DNA of 64,000 bases from Dermatemys mawii (GCA_007922305.1 ML677334.1:58287967-58351966); one strand, 5' to 3'; positions 12,137 to 24,200 are shown, counted from the stretch's first letter. Program-made: numbers and translations. Notes: generated by a model not told the origin, from the letters alone.

Positions 12137-12680
12137 CAGGGGTGGGCAAACTTTTTGGCCCGAGGGCCACATTGGAGTTATAAATCGTGAGGAGGGCCGG
12201 GTAGGGAAAGCTGTGCCTCCCCAAGCAGCCTGGCCCCGCCCCCTATCCAACCCCCACCCAATTCCCACCCCCTGACTCCCCCCCCCCAGAACCCCTGACC
12301 CATTCAGCCCCCCCCACTCCTTGTCCCCTCACTGACCCCCTCCGGAGACCCCCCNNNNNNNNNNNNNNNNNNNNNNNNNNNNNNNNNNNNNNNNNNNNNN
12401 NNNNNNNNNNNNNNNNNNNNNNNNNNNNNNNNNNNNNNNNNNNNNNNNNNNNNNTACTGCCTATCTAAGCCCCCCATTCTTTGTTCCCTGACTGCCCCCT
12501 CTTGAGATTCCCCCACTGTAACCACCACCCTGGGGGGACCCCCCCCATTTAAGCCTCCCTGCTTTGTTCCCTGACTCCCCCCTTCTGAGATCCCCCCACC
12601 CACCAGTCCCAGCTCGCGGGCCAGATTAAAATGGCCGGTGGGCCACATATGGCCCGCGGGCCGTGGTTTGCCCACCCCTG
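12137..12680 (+). mobile_element. Non-autonomous hAT element with internal minisatellite
   Basis: Termini CAGGGGTGGGCAAAC and GTTTGCCCACCCCTG are perfect inverted repeats, flanked by a perfect 8-bp duplication TTTTAGAC at 12129-12136 and 12681-12688. Subterminal GGCCCGAGGGCCACAT and GTGGGCCACATATGGCCC are also related. The middle is a C-rich tandem repeat (units with TTTGTTCCCTGACT), the complement of the array at 27915-28180. No transposase. Part of the array is an unsequenced gap. Confidence 0.9.
12355..12454. other. Assembly gap (100 N)
   Basis: Exactly 100 undetermined bases inside the C-rich tandem array of the hAT element. The round number suggests a placeholder of unknown true size. 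Any frame that crosses it is meaningless. Confidence 0.97.
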
Positions 12681-12688
12681 TTTTAGAC

Positions 12689-13614
12689 AAACAACTCATC
12701 TACAAGCACCCTTTGTAATCATGAGCAAGCTCCTTACTACTGCACTCTACCATGTGATTTTGGCAGCAATTATCTTCCAGATTCATTTGTCCAATAGAAA
12801 TGGGTTTTTTTCCTTCAGCCATTACTGCTAAGGAAGCTAGATACATCTAAATCAGCTACATTGATTTGTTTTTATGAAGAAAAGAAAAAATAAAACAGGT
12901 TTTCAACTACTTTAAAAAAAATTAAAAAACAATATTGCCACAGACTCTCTCCACCCACCTCCATGTCTGTATATTTAAGGTTTCATAGATATTTTCAGAA
13001 AAAGGAGTGAACCTAATCAAGTGTTTTAGTAAACCATTATTTGAATAAGTTTCATGCCAGTGTAAGGAAAAAGTCTTCTACTTGGGGCATGGGGTGCACA
13101 CCAGAAGTGGATACAGTAAAGAAACCTTTTTAGGAATTGTATTTTTAATTGCATTTAGAAAACTGAGGGTCTGTTTGATGGAAATAGTAGCATGCCCCTC
13201 CTCCCAGTTCACACAGACCATTCCCCAAACCACTTCACTGTAGGAAGCTCTGGCTAGTGCAATGGTGTCCTAATACTTCCTTCTGCAGCTGGTCTTTAAG
13301 CCTTTATAACCAGGGGGTTGAAGTCACGCTCTAATCTCTTAAATGTGTAAGAATCAACAGAGCTCCCCTTTGAACACCCAGCCTACACCAAAGCACAGAA
13401 CAGATTGTTTCAAATGACAGCTGCATTCTGGCAGAACACACAGATTCTCCACCAAGAATGGAAGACAGGAAGCATCACTCAGTCAAGGGAAGAGGCTGCC
13501 AGCGGGAGAAAAAAAAAGGAACACTTGTTTGAATAAATGATCAGTGTGACAAAAAAAGTACATCACGCACATACGTTGCGTCTCTCTTTTGATTGCATCC
13601 TACTCCTCCCTCTC
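12689..13614. other. Intronic sequence, nothing recognised
   Basis: AT-rich, with no supported feature. Confidence 0.45.
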
Positions 13615-13738
13615 TTTTGTATATTGCTTGTCTTTATTAGACTGACAACTTTTTGTGGTAGGGGCTGTGCCTTTCTGTGCATTTAAGTAGTGTCCAAGAC
13701 ATCGTGGGTGCTATTGAAATAAAAATAATAAATAAATT
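13615..13738 (+). repeat. Possible ancient L2/MIR-like 3' end
   Basis: The string of pieces TTAGACTGACAAC, GTGGTAGGGGCTGTG and a terminal AATAAAAATAATAAATAA resembles the tail shared by old amniote LINE2/MIR-type repeats (gene-desert style 'gcagggactgt...ataaat'). The match is weak and divergent. Confidence 0.35.
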
Positions 13739-13889
13739 CTCTGAATAAACTGGATTCAAAAACTGGATTCAAAATTAACCACACCCTGATGCTAAGAAGT
13801 GGTGCAGAGACATACTCCCTCAACGAAGTCAATGCAAGCTTTTTTCAGTTAGTCCATTAAGTGAGCTGTGATCTGCTGACTTTATAGTC

Positions 13890-14199
13890 CGGGGTCGACA
13901 ACCTTTCAGAAGTGGTGTGCTGAGTCTTCATTTATTCACTCTAATTTAAGGTTTTGCGTGCCACTAATACATTTTCACATTTTTAGAAAGTCTCTTTCTA
14001 TAAGCCTATAATATATACCTAAGCTATTGTTGTACGTGAAGTAAATAAGGTTTTTAAAATATTTAAGAAGTTTCATTTAGAATTAAATTAAAATGCAAAG
14101 CCCCCCAGTCCGAAGGCCAGGACCCAGGCAACATGACTGCCACTGAAAATCAGCTCGCGTGCTGGCTTTGGCACTCGTGCCATAAGTTGCTTACCCCTG
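13890..14199 (-). mobile_element. Non-autonomous hAT element (GGGGTCGACAACC family)
   Basis: Ends CGGGGTCGACAACC and TTGCTTACCCCTG are flanked by a perfect 8-bp duplication TTATAGTC (13882-13889, 14200-14207). The interior matches, in opposite orientation, the copy at 30949-31268 (GAAAATCAGCTCG against CGAGCAGATTTTC; AATAAATGAAGAC-type pieces). No coding. Confidence 0.88.
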
Positions 14200-14207
14200 T
14201 TATAGTC

Positions 14208-15024
14208 ACAGATGTCACATTACTCACTGTGTATATTTCATTCATTTTGTCGTCAGTAGGTGGAATTCCACACAAAAGTCAACAGTATTGCAAACACTTA
14301 CACCAGGCCTGATTTTGATTCTACGTGATGGCCATTTGCTTAGGTCCAATTTCTTTAATAAAAATGGCTTCATGGTATCACAGTCATATTGCTTTTTACC
14401 AACTCCTTAAGTTTATCCTAGGTTTCAGCAAGTTAGTTTAAACTAGCACAATATTTACTTCCAAATGAAATTACTGCCTAAGTTCATCTGAAAATTAGTT
14501 GTAGTCATTTTAGGGTGGAGGAAAAAGTTAATGCTATATGTATTTTCCAGTTGCATAACTAAGATTTTTTGTAGGTTCGCTTCATGTTCTAACACAGAGT
14601 GAAAAAAATGTTTAAGTTCAACTTTTTAAAAAGGTATTTGTGGGTTCTATACACTCCTGGAGTCAGTTTTGAGATGAGCTACATTTATTTTTCCCTGATT
14701 TCCATTGAAAAAGCCTAGACGATCAATTAATTGATAAGTGATCATTAATATCTGGGGACAACTATATCTGACAATTCTGAGTTTTTACATTTCGACCATC
14801 CAATTTCTGTATAACATTGTAATAAACTAGAGTTCAGTGTACCTTAAAATTCATGTTACACATAATGCACATATATTTAACTATGACTGAGCACTATACA
14901 AAATATCCACATTTGTTTACAAGAGGTCTGAAGAGTACTATACAGAACCTGCTAATAGAAGGCCTGTACCTGCCAGCTTCAGTGGAATGAAGAAAGGAAG
15001 GGAAACACATTTGGGATTAAGAAT
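14208..15024. other. Intronic sequence, nothing recognised
   Basis: AT-rich, with no supported feature. Confidence 0.45.
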
Positions 15025-15032
15025 TTCTAGAG

Positions 15033-15327
15033 CAGCTGTTTTCAAACTGCAGGTCAGAACCCCAAAGTGGATCGGGACCCCATTTTAATGGGGTCGCCAG
15101 GGCTAGCGTTAGACTTGAGCCCCCTTGCTGCACCCCTCCTGCATCCTGCACTTCAACCCACTGCCATGAGCACCTCTCCTGCCCCCCAACCCCCTGCCCT
15201 GAGCCCCTCCATATGCCCCACACTCCCTCCCACACCTTATCTCCTACCCCAGCCCTACATTCATGGCCATGCATGCAATTTCCCCATCCAGATGTGGCCC
15301 TTGGGCCAAAAAGTTTGCCCACCCCTG
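15033..15327. mobile_element. Chimeric hAT-like element
   Basis: The left end (CAGCTGTTTTCAAACTG, then CCCCAAAGTGGATCGGGACC and TTTTAATGGGGTCGCCAGGG) belongs to the family seen inside 60586-61325. The right end (GGGCCAAAAAGTTTGCCCACCCCTG, split as GGGCCAAAAAG and TTTGCCCACCCCTG) belongs to the family at 12137, 27598 and 56711. Flanks TTCTAGAG and CTCTAAGG agree at 5 of 8 positions, and all three differences are transitions. It could be an old single insertion of a hybrid element or two truncated insertions. Confidence 0.65.
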
Positions 15328-15335
15328 CTCTAAGG

Positions 15336-17875
15336 TCCCCTGGGTCTGGGTAGTTACTGGTCACTATTCCTAGTCTGGGAGGGTCTGAGGCACAATTCTG
15401 GATGCAAACTCTATGTCTGACACCCTTCTTGGGCACGGGAGCCGGCAGCCTGGCTCCCTACATCTTGGGACCAGGGCTTTGGCCCTCCCAACCTGAGTTG
15501 TTTAGACTCATTCCCCCAGAGTCCATTGGTTGTGGCAACTCTGGTTTTCTAGTGAAATCCTTCAGGGACAACATGGCAGTAAAGCAAGGGACACAAACTT
15601 AGCAAAGAAATTTCTTAACCATAGTTTCAAGGATTAAAGCAAGTACTACAGAGTTAAAGATATTTGAAAAACAAACAGCCCTGAAAGCAGCACTCTCTCC
15701 TCCCGCCCACACACCTCCACCCATGTCTCACCTTATACCTCCTGCAAGTCCTGGGTTTGGTAAGCATTTCAAGGCTATGCTCTAACCCCTTCTGCCATGC
15801 ACCCAGGCTGAAGAGCTGCATTCCCCTCCTTCAGCCAGCCGCCTTGTAGAGCGCACCTTGTTCACATGGTTGTGCTGACAGCCGAGTGACAGCGTTAAGA
15901 GCCCTGGATGGCTCTCCTCATTAGCCCTCTGAGGTGTCCCAGCCCCAGCTATGAGCACAGTATCCAGAATAGACTGCCCGTGTCAGAGGAGACAAGTTTT
16001 CAACACCACTTGGGTATCTCAATCAAAACAGGAAGGTTACAATGCAAAGCAAAGGTTACAGTGAAGGTTACAATCACAAAGCAGCTTGAAGGACAGCCAG
16101 GTAATGTTGCAGAGGCTAGGTTCAGAGCTGAGCTAAGACACCGCCCCTCTCTGCCTCCTTTCCCCACCCCTGCTAGACCCTTTTGCCAGCAAGACTGACG
16201 TACAGAACTGGTGTCTCCCCACAGTGTGGGCCACCTGCTTAGGGTAAGAGGCTACATCTTGTGAAATCTCTTCCTCACTCTTGGAGGAGATTAAGGGTCT
16301 GTGTACAATGCAGCTGGGAGTGTGCCACTCAGCCCAGGTAGACAGACTCATGGCACCATCCTTGGCACAAGCTAGAGTAACACTGACAGACCCCTGTCAT
16401 TGGTGTGTGGTTTATACTAGCTCACTAGAAATAGCAGTGTGGACACTGTGGCATCAGCAGAGGCACAGGCTAGCCATCCAAGCTCAAACCCGCCTGACTC
16501 CCTGGATTTGAGCTCCCAGTTGCAGGGCAAGAATACCCTAAATTTTAAGTCCCATTGGCCTAGACACAAAGGAACACACACCCCCTTTGCATTTACTACA
16601 GCACCCCACTCTGCTTCCACTGTTCTTGTAGGAGTCTGCCGCAGAAGCTCCTGTCTCCCTATGAGGGAACAGAGGGAGGAGGGGCTCTTGCGGGTGCCAA
16701 AAGTCTAGCAACCTCCAGAGAATGGGGCTACTTGCAATAATGAGAAACAGCAACTCAGACTGTTGGTCTCTTAGAAGAAAACTTTTTTGTAAAAATGAAC
16801 AAAATCTAGAACTTATTTATTACATTATTGGCCTGATTAGGTGCTGAAGTTGATTTTACTCTAATACAGAGCAATCTTTGAGCCAATATACAACCTCCTA
16901 AGTAAATGGATTCAGTCACCATTTCCCATCTGAGAAATGCACTATATTAATCTTGTTTCTTTATACAACTGTGTACAAGTTATACGATGGAAAGGTAACT
17001 CCTTAAGGTTAAAGTAGCCTAATACTTTTCCTAACATTCAGCAGTATTTTAAGTGCACCGATAACTACTGATGGTCAGATAGATAACATATAAAGATGTA
17101 CATAAAAAAGCATAATGGAAGTTGTAGCTCTTGTAAATTTTTTTAAAAAATCCTTTATTCAAAACTTAGCATTTTGAGCTCTGTCACAGAACTATGATTA
17201 AGAGTTCACAGCACTAAATAATTTTAAAACGAAGGGGGAGCAAATGAGGATATCTAAAAGTGACTGCTATATTTAGGAACAGAACAATCAATGCAATACA
17301 TACCTCAGTTCCACGAACATAACTTGGATCAGTCACCAATATCTGTTGAGAAAAGTCAGTCTGATAGGGGGAAAATCCTATAAACGATCAACAATGCCCA
17401 AAAGAAATACCTGTTTTCTTCTCTGAAAAGTGACCAAATCTTTGCATAAGACACAGTAGTTCCTTTGCACGTGCTGACTGCAATACTGAGCTAGTTTACA
17501 CAAACAGGTGATGATTAAGCAATGATCAAACACATATAGGTGATGCTACACACTCATGGTCAACGGGAGAAGCAACGACATAACAAAATGTGGAGTTCTG
17601 CCAAACTGCCTCCACTGACAAAGTAATACCTCTCATTTCAACTTTACAGCCAGAGAGGAAGTGTTGTATTACTATGTCAGTGTGGGGATATTTTTTGTGG
17701 GCTTGTAATCATAGTTAAAAATAATGTCTGCTCCTTTAAATTATGTAAAAGGATAACTGCTGTATAAAAGGACCCTTTTGTTGATATTTCAGACCTGATT
17801 ATTGTCTTGACTTCAATTTTGCCTCCTTTTAGCACAGGCAATGATTTTGAGGCACGAATGCCATTAACTCTCTAG
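15336..17875. other. Intronic sequence with one possible MITE
   Basis: 16297-16520 begins GTCTGTGTACAATGCAGCTG and resembles the 'gtctacactgcag' element group, but has no clear right end. 18848-19010 further on may be a related piece. Nothing else supported. A 39-base splice-flanked minus-strand stretch at 17304-17342 was considered and rejected. Confidence 0.4.
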
Positions 17876-18451
17876 AGACAAGGTGGGTGAGGTAATACCT
17901 TGTATTGGACCAACTTCTGTTGGTGAAAGAGAAATACTTTTGAGCTTACACAGAGCTCTTCTTCAGGTCCAGGAAACATAGTTGGAGCATCACAGCTAAA
18001 TACAAGATGGAACAGATTGTTTAGCATAGGTAGTTAACACACACTGTAAGGAACCATACAAGATGAGGCCTGTGAACCTGCACAACACCTTCAAAAGACA
18101 AGCCTGGGAGCTTAAATTAATATCTTTTCTAGACACTAAAAATCATGGATTTAATAAAGACACTGGATCTATGGCTTATTACAATAATAAGGAACCTACT
18201 AACCCTCCCTTTTTTGTCCTATGACTGCAGAGGTGTGCCATGTCACCTTGAATGGTCTCTTAAAATGTTTTTTATTTTTGCTACACAATCTGTTCCACCT
18301 TGCACTTAGCTGCAGCATTCCAAGTACCTTTCCCAGACCGGAAGAAGAGCTTTGTGTAAGATCAAAAGCTGGAACGGTCCAGTAAAATATATTGCTTCAC
18401 CCATCTTATCTCTCCAATATCCTGGGAATACCACCACTACAACAACATTGC
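17876..18451 (+). mobile_element. Internally deleted Penelope-like element with inverted terminal repeats (family 1)
   Basis: The left terminal repeat (from 17876, AAGGTGGGTGAGGTAATACC, with TTGGACCAACTTCTGTTGG) is inverted relative to the right one (to 18451, CTTCACCCATCTTATCTCTC). Between them, about 18075-18200 is the end of the GIY-YIG protein on the plus strand (pieces like CNLHNTF, WELKL, NHGFNKDT), reading into the right repeat. The whole reverse transcriptase is gone. Each terminal repeat holds a degraded hammerhead-like core: CTGAAGA with AGCTCAAAAG on the left (complement strand), GGAAGA with GATCAAAAG on the right. In both, the conserved G before AAA is altered. Confidence 0.75.
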
Positions 18452-21390
18452 AAACAACAAATGGGAGATTCTCTCTCTAGCTGATTGTGCCAACACATCA
18501 GGTAAACTCACATCTATATTACATCAAAGATGCCCAGAAATAGTTATGACTGAAGAATTGCATGTTAATACTTTGCAGTTGCAAAATAAGGATATATAAA
18601 GGAAGACTGAACTCTGAAAAATATGGCTTTAGCCTATCTGTATGTATAGAAGTGGTATTATAGGATTCCACATTTACGTAATGATTTCCATAACAGATGT
18701 AACTCAATACACGATGAAAAGTAGTACTGTATAAACTTATATTTGCCACTAAAGCAGGCAGATGTGACTGGATACATAAAGGGACAGTTCTGTTCAGATA
18801 GAAGGTACCATGTAGAAACAATCCAATACTGGATACGAGTACAACTGCATCAGCAGCACTTAGGCTTCAACTCACTCTGCCTGACAAGCCAACTAGCTCC
18901 AAGTTTAAATCACGACTTAACTTGAGCTAGAAATGTGTGTGCACAAACATGAGTTGGGGTACGGGTAATATGCAAATTACATCTCGAGCTAACACTGCGG
19001 TGAAGACAAAATCGCAATCTGAAGGGCTTCTATGTTCCAGTTAGCTACACCTATAAACCCATTGCTGTTGATAGTTGTAAGCGAGGGTCTAGTTTAGAAC
19101 CTTTATAACCAGTGATGAGGCACCTGTAGGTAGAGAACCCAGTGTGATTTTGCAGGGTTTGTAGTTTGATTGTTTTTGAAACTCCTCATTACATCCAACA
19201 TGGAATCAGCTATGCAGATATAAGCACCTTTTTAACAGTATAATTGTGTCCATACTAGTAAAATTGGTGCATCCTGTATAAATCTGTTTCTAAGTAGATC
19301 TATTTAAACCATACAATACATTACGTTTAGATAAGCCCTAAATTTTCGGAGTAGGACCACATACTGATTTTAATTATCTTTGATTAAACATTAAAAGGAT
19401 TTCAGAGTCATATTCAGAAATTACTTCCATTATACCCCTTGGATATGAGCCCCAAGTCCCATCCAGTGTGTCCAAACAAAAAAAAATTTCCACAAACGTA
19501 TCAACCACTTTTAAACCCATCCTTAATTATTCACTTAAGTCTAATCCAAAAGCAATATCAACAGAAAGCCTGAAAAGGTGGATAAGGAATACCTGCAAAT
19601 GCTCAGAACAAGAAAGCAGCTTTTTAAAGGTGGGATTTTCTGGAACACAGCACCAGCCTAGCTCTGCTTCCATTGAAGTCAAAGGGATTTCTGCCATTTG
19701 TTTCAAAATAGAGGAATGAATGAATGGTCATGACTCCAGTTCAGGATACTGCAGTAAGATTTACTTTAGAAATGAACATAATATTACTTTCTGAAAATAA
19801 AGGCAGAGTTTGATAATCGCGAAAGCTATTTGAGAAATGTTTCAGCTTTGCTTTTGTCACCTGACAACAAATGTTTACTGATTCTACTCCATCAAAACAA
19901 TGAACTTAAAATCTTGCTATTACCGTCTGCTTTAATGTCATTAGCATTCTCATAGTATTATAAAGAAATAAAATGTTTCTTTCTTTAGAAAAAAGGTACT
20001 GAGACCAGAAGCACAAGAAGTATGAGTCTTTGGCTTAACTACACAAACAAAGGTATTTACATTTAATAAATGCGTCTTGTGTGTCTGGACCAATTACATG
20101 CTCTCTAGGAATGGTGTGTGTTTCACTATATCCGAGTATAGAATTACAGCTGCATAAGTTAAATAAAAATAAAGTCCAAGAGAAAGTATAAGAAATCTAA
20201 ACCTGATGGGCTACTTTCTAAATCAAAAGGCTCAGAGAAAACAATCCAGGGCCTAATGTAAAGGCGTGTGTTTATATTGATTTTACATGGAATCATGCTA
20301 TATTACATCTTACTAAACTTAAACATTGAATAAAAATTACATTCTAAAAAAATCTTGACAGGCCAAATACAACCTAAGGTATTTGTATTGCTGACCTCTG
20401 TAGAAGCTGTCAATACTGAAGCCTGGGGCAATGATAACCAATCAGATATCAAATTTCTGCTTCCTGATTAGTTCAAAAATCTTTCCCCACGTATAGCCAC
20501 TAAGTTTCATTAGTTGTTAGTCTATTTAAAATAAAATGTCCTAGTTAATTCATAAGGCTTTCATTCACTAAGTTTCATCAGGTATTTCTAATGAAAATGC
20601 TTTCTTTCAGAACTTACTATAGCTGAAGTGACTTCTGATTTTCAAGGGCAAGATTTACTGGGCTTAGAGGTATGGCCCTTGTCAAGAGACTTTGATTTCC
20701 ACAATTACCCCTTCCATTTATACCATGTGATTATGGATCAACCTTCAGTACATTTACAATGAATAAAAACAACAACGATCACCACCACAGCCAACGTCAA
20801 ATGTTACCAAGATGGGACCAACTAACAATCCTAGCTTGTTCAGTTAATGTAACTCCCTTATCAAGCAAAAACCCCCTCAACCCTGCTGCTTAGGGCAGGT
20901 ACATGTGTCTCCAATCCCCTATCATCACAGTAATTGTACACCCTGCAAGGATTTTGAAATAGAAATAACTCATCTCTCCTCCTCAGAAAACACCTCAGTA
21001 CACACGCTGGCCCAAACAGATGTAATTCCTGCTTGTTACTGAATAATTCTTTGGCAAAGTGAACGAAGTCATGAATAGAGTTTTGGAAACTGGCAGGAGG
21101 AGAATAGACGAAGACAATAGTTTTAAAATGTTTTACTTTGATGAAAAAAGATACCAACCTAGGACCAAAAACCCCTTATTTACTACATTTTGGAAGTGCA
21201 AGAAGATAGTTACAAGCCCCTGCAAAGTAGGCTATGTCTATATAATGCAGACAGGCCCTGGTGTACCCCTGAGGTTTAGCATATGAGCCTCTCTAACTGC
21301 ATGAGTTAAAAGCCACTTGGGCTCTTAGCCAAGGCTGTAGCAGACTCATGAATCTCTAGATAATATTGTGTCATTAGCTGGCACGGGTTA
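18452..21390. other. Intronic sequence, nothing certain
   Basis: About 19195-19340 contains a TAAGCACCTTTTTAACAG...TCCATACTAG stretch that may be an old MITE piece. The motif CATTGAAGTCAAAGG (near 19672) recurs as CATTGAAGTCAACAAG near 52532. No gene or RNA feature supported. Confidence 0.4.
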
Positions 21391-21917
21391 TATCCACACT
21401 ACAAAATCATGTTGACCTAACTTATGTCGGCATACAGCCGCCACAGTTTTTAAATAGCTTATGTGTGCATACACTTTGCTCCTTGCATCAGCACTGTGGT
21501 AAATCTCACCAGCAGCGTTTGTACCAAATCTATTGTCAATGTGGGGCATTGTGGGACGGCTCCTGAAAGCCAGTAACATACAACGCAAGCAAGGCAGTGT
21601 CTACACGGACACTGTGTCGACCTAATCACATTGACCATTACTTTATGCTGCTCAGGGAGGTAGGGTGACCAGACAGCAAGTGTGAAAAAATCAGGAAAGG
21701 GAATGAGGGGTAATAGGAGCTAATAAAAAAAAGACCCAAAAATCAGGACTGTCCCTATAAAATCAGGACATCTGATCACATACAGGAAGGTGGTGTTACA
21801 AAATTGGTGCAGAGGCACACTTACGTCGACAGGAGCCAAAGTTAAGTGAAGACACTTCCACAGCTAAGTTGATGCAAGGCAACGTACATCAACCTAACGT
21901 TGTAGTGTAGGCTGGAC
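21391..21917. mobile_element. MITE with TCCACACTACAAAA / TTGTAGTGTAGGC ends, interrupted
   Basis: The left end (ATCCACACTACAAAATCATG, then TTGACCTAACTTATGTCGGC) and right end (ACATCAACCTAACGTTGTAG, then TGTAGGC) are inverted relatives. The interior repeats the pattern CACTGTGTCGACCTAATC. A second element at 21662-21781 sits inside it. No coding. This is a member of the 'GTCTACACT' group of short elements, superfamily not determined. Confidence 0.7.
21662..21781 (+). mobile_element. Short element TAGGGTGACCAGA ... TCTGATCAC, nested
   Basis: A 120-bp element starting TAGGGTGACCAGACAGCAAG and ending ATCAGGACATCTGATCACA, with inverted ends TAGGGTGACCAGA and TCTGATCACAT. It holds repeated ATCAGGAC/AATCAGGA pieces. 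It splits the surrounding MITE and is therefore younger. Confidence 0.7.
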
Positions 21918-23159
21918 TTAAGATTTTGTGCAATGGAAGTGCAGTTCCTCCTTAGTTGTAATATTCCAGTGCAATAAGCCGCAATAATTTATCACAATGA
22001 AATGTCACAGAATCAGAATCCTCCTTTTTCCTCACCCATACAATTTAAAGTGTTCCTGGAAGCACAACTTCTATTCCACCCCATTTGACATTTGGTATGT
22101 TAACATATTTCAGCATTTCTTTCAGCTCACATAAAACACTGGAAGAGCTATAGTTATAAGCATACAGAAATGTCCTTTTATGGCATGCGTTCAGTTAGTC
22201 ATTAAACAACTTAGCCATAGAAAACTGCTAAAAGTTACGTATTTATACAATGCAGTAAATTTACACAGCTCTTTACAAGATGGACTAAGGCAATGGCAAT
22301 AACCTAATAAGCGATCTAGTTTCATTTCTCTGCTAGGAAAGTATTGTTCACCACTGTAGTGTCTAGCTGATAACTGGAAATCAATGAGACCATGCGCCAC
22401 CCATGGTTGATCTCATGTAGTTTACCTTGCAGTAAATCTCCACTGTATTTTTAAAGCAGGATAGTTAAGCCACATTAGTTACCCTGCTGCAAAACCCTCA
22501 CCATTTTTGTCAGTGAAGACATAGACATAGCAGCTGTGAGGAGACTGGAAAGACCCCACACAGGCTGCTCCTGTGTCCCCAGGGTGAGGCACCTTTACCC
22601 TTCTTGTTTTAACGTCCATCTCATCACCATTTCAACATAGGGTTGCCATCTGCATTCCCTCTAAGGTGAGCACCTGCACAGCCACCAACATGGGCATCAG
22701 GAGCCATGCACCTAATTAGAGGAGCCCTGCAAGTGCACAGCCACCGGTTGTCCGGCCTCTGGAGAGGAGGAGGTGTAAGGGTGGAGGGAGGTGTGGGTGG
22801 GGGGAGGGAGAATGGAAGTGAGTGGGGGAAGTGGGGTGAGGTGGGGGTAGGAAGCTTGGGGCATGCAGGGCTGCAGCCAGGGAGAAATGTCTCTCTGGGG
22901 CTGCTGCAGGGAGTGAGGGATGGGTGGAGTCCTCTGCCCACCACAGGCCCAAGGGTTCCCCTTCAAACCTATCCCTCTCCTTGTTGCAGGGTTTGTGAGG
23001 CCCCCATAGAGGTTGGTGTAAGTAACAGATTCATCCCTCTCTGTGACCACAGCTCCCACTAGTGCCATTTGGCCACCACAGTGGTCTTCCGTGTGACCCC
23101 TTTTCTCTCTTGGGCTGCATCACCTTTATGGTTATAACTTTAAAATTTTTGTATTATAT

Positions 23160-23164
<5 letters not shown>
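21918..23164. other. Intronic sequence and G-rich repeat remnant
   Basis: 22638-22745 (TAGGGTTGCCATC, ATTCCCTCTAAGG, CTAATTAGAGGAGCCCTGC) looks like the left part of a terminal-inverted-repeat element of the GGTTGCCA group. It runs into a G-rich stretch (22760-22860) that opens overlapping spurious frames on both strands. I cannot place its right end. Confidence 0.4.

Positions 23165-23190
<26 letters not shown>
23165..23190. repeat. (GA)n microsatellite
   Basis: Thirteen GA units directly abut the left arm of the fold-back element that starts at 23191. Confidence 0.95.
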
Positions 23191-23889
23191 TTGCCACCTT
23201 TATAATTTCTGATAACTGGCCCCTCAAGGCCCCACCCCTTCTCAGCCTCTTCTCGAGACTCTGCCCCTGCTCCACCTCTTCCTCAAGCCCCCATCCCATC
23301 ACTTGCTCTTCTCCCTCTTCCCCTGTCACTTGCTGGATCATCTCAAGGAGCCTGTCTGCAGGTAGGAGGGGACCCCGGCGGAGCAGGGGCTGGTGCAGGT
23401 TAACGACACAGCATCTCCTGCGGCCCCGTGATAACTGAACTTTTGGTTTGGGTGCCATTTAGGGTTACCAGGCTCCCTTTTTGATTGGGCTTTCCAATTG
23501 AAAACCAGGCACCTGGCAACCCTAAATGGCATCCAGACACAGAAGCCAAAAACTGGACTGTCTGGTAAAACCCAAATGAGTGGCAACCAATGTTCCCTCT
23601 AATTTTTTCCACCCGTACATGGGTACCACATATCCGTATGTTTATCACAGGGCCGGGGGAGGTGCCGGGGTCATTAACCTGCACCAGCCCTTGCTCCGCC
23701 AGGGCCACCTCCTACCTGCAGACAGGCTCCTTGAGATGATCCAGCAAGTGACAGGGGAACAGGGAGAAGAGCAAGTGATAGGGGTGGGGGCTTGAGGAAG
23801 AGGTGGAGCAGGGGCGGAGTCTCAAGAGAAGAGGCTGAGAAGGGGTTGGGCCTCCAGGGACCAGTTACCAGAAATTATAAAGGTGGCAA
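23191..23889. mobile_element. Fold-back element with about 215-bp inverted arms
   Basis: The left arm 23191-23405 (TTGCCACCTTTATAATTTCT ... GGTGCAGGTTAA) and right arm 23674-23889 (TTAACCTGCACC ... AGAAATTATAAAGGTGGCAA) are reverse complements with scattered changes along their full length. They enclose a loop of about 270 bases. The loop holds another palindrome (23453-23531) and a TGTTCCCTCTAATTTTTTCC piece (23590) typical of a further repeat family. No transposase. The arms also create the open frames seen here. Confidence 0.85.
23453..23531. mobile_element. 79-bp palindrome-ended insertion in the fold-back loop
   Basis: Arms TGCCATTTAGGGTTACCAGG and CCTGGCAACCCTAAATGGCA match at 19 of 20 positions. 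The outer TGCCATTT / AAATGGCA could be part of the element. The inner TAGGGTTACCAGG / CCTGGCAACCCTA is the end type of the elements at 27576 and 60670. Confidence 0.7.
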
Positions 23890-23894
23890 CCTTG

Positions 23895-24200
23895 TTTGAA
23901 CATATGTGTTTGGGCTTTGCAGCAGGGGAAAGCCGTGGTGGGGCATGTCTGGACATGCTGTGTGTGTGACCATCACAAGGCGCCTGGGTAACTTAAGATA
24001 TATAGGGGGAGTGTCACAATTTCTCCTTGTGAAGAGACAGAGGGACTCTGAATAGAGAGGAAGGTTTGTCTGCCCACAAGCAATAAACCTCAGTTATATA
24101 TACAGGGATTCTACTGTAGTTTTCAATAAATGGTTAAAATCCAAGTGGTTTCTCTTGAACTTAACTGAATTGCTCTAGGAGGAAGGGCAGTTCGTAACAC
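23895..24200 (+). mobile_element. Possible LTR fragment
   Basis: The stretch contains GCAATAAACCTC (possible polyadenylation signal) and CAATAAATGG, and ends GGAAGGGCAGTTCGTAACA, a CA-ended layout reminiscent of a retroviral LTR 3' part. No left TG end or target duplication could be fixed, so this is tentative. Confidence 0.3.

Noticed and set aside
12304..12699. 131-codon minus-strand frame
   Set aside because: It crosses the 100-base gap and the tandem array of a hAT.
17304..17342. 39-base minus-strand stretch with TCTCAACAG acceptor and GTATGT donor (ILVTDPSYVRGTE), as an alternative GAREM1 exon
   Set aside because: In the phase-1 frame set by GAREM1 exon 2 it reads into a TGA within five codons, and the peptide matches nothing I know.
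22706..23068. Mirror-like 118-codon frames on both strands
   Set aside because: Result of a G-rich repeat stretch, not of coding sequence.
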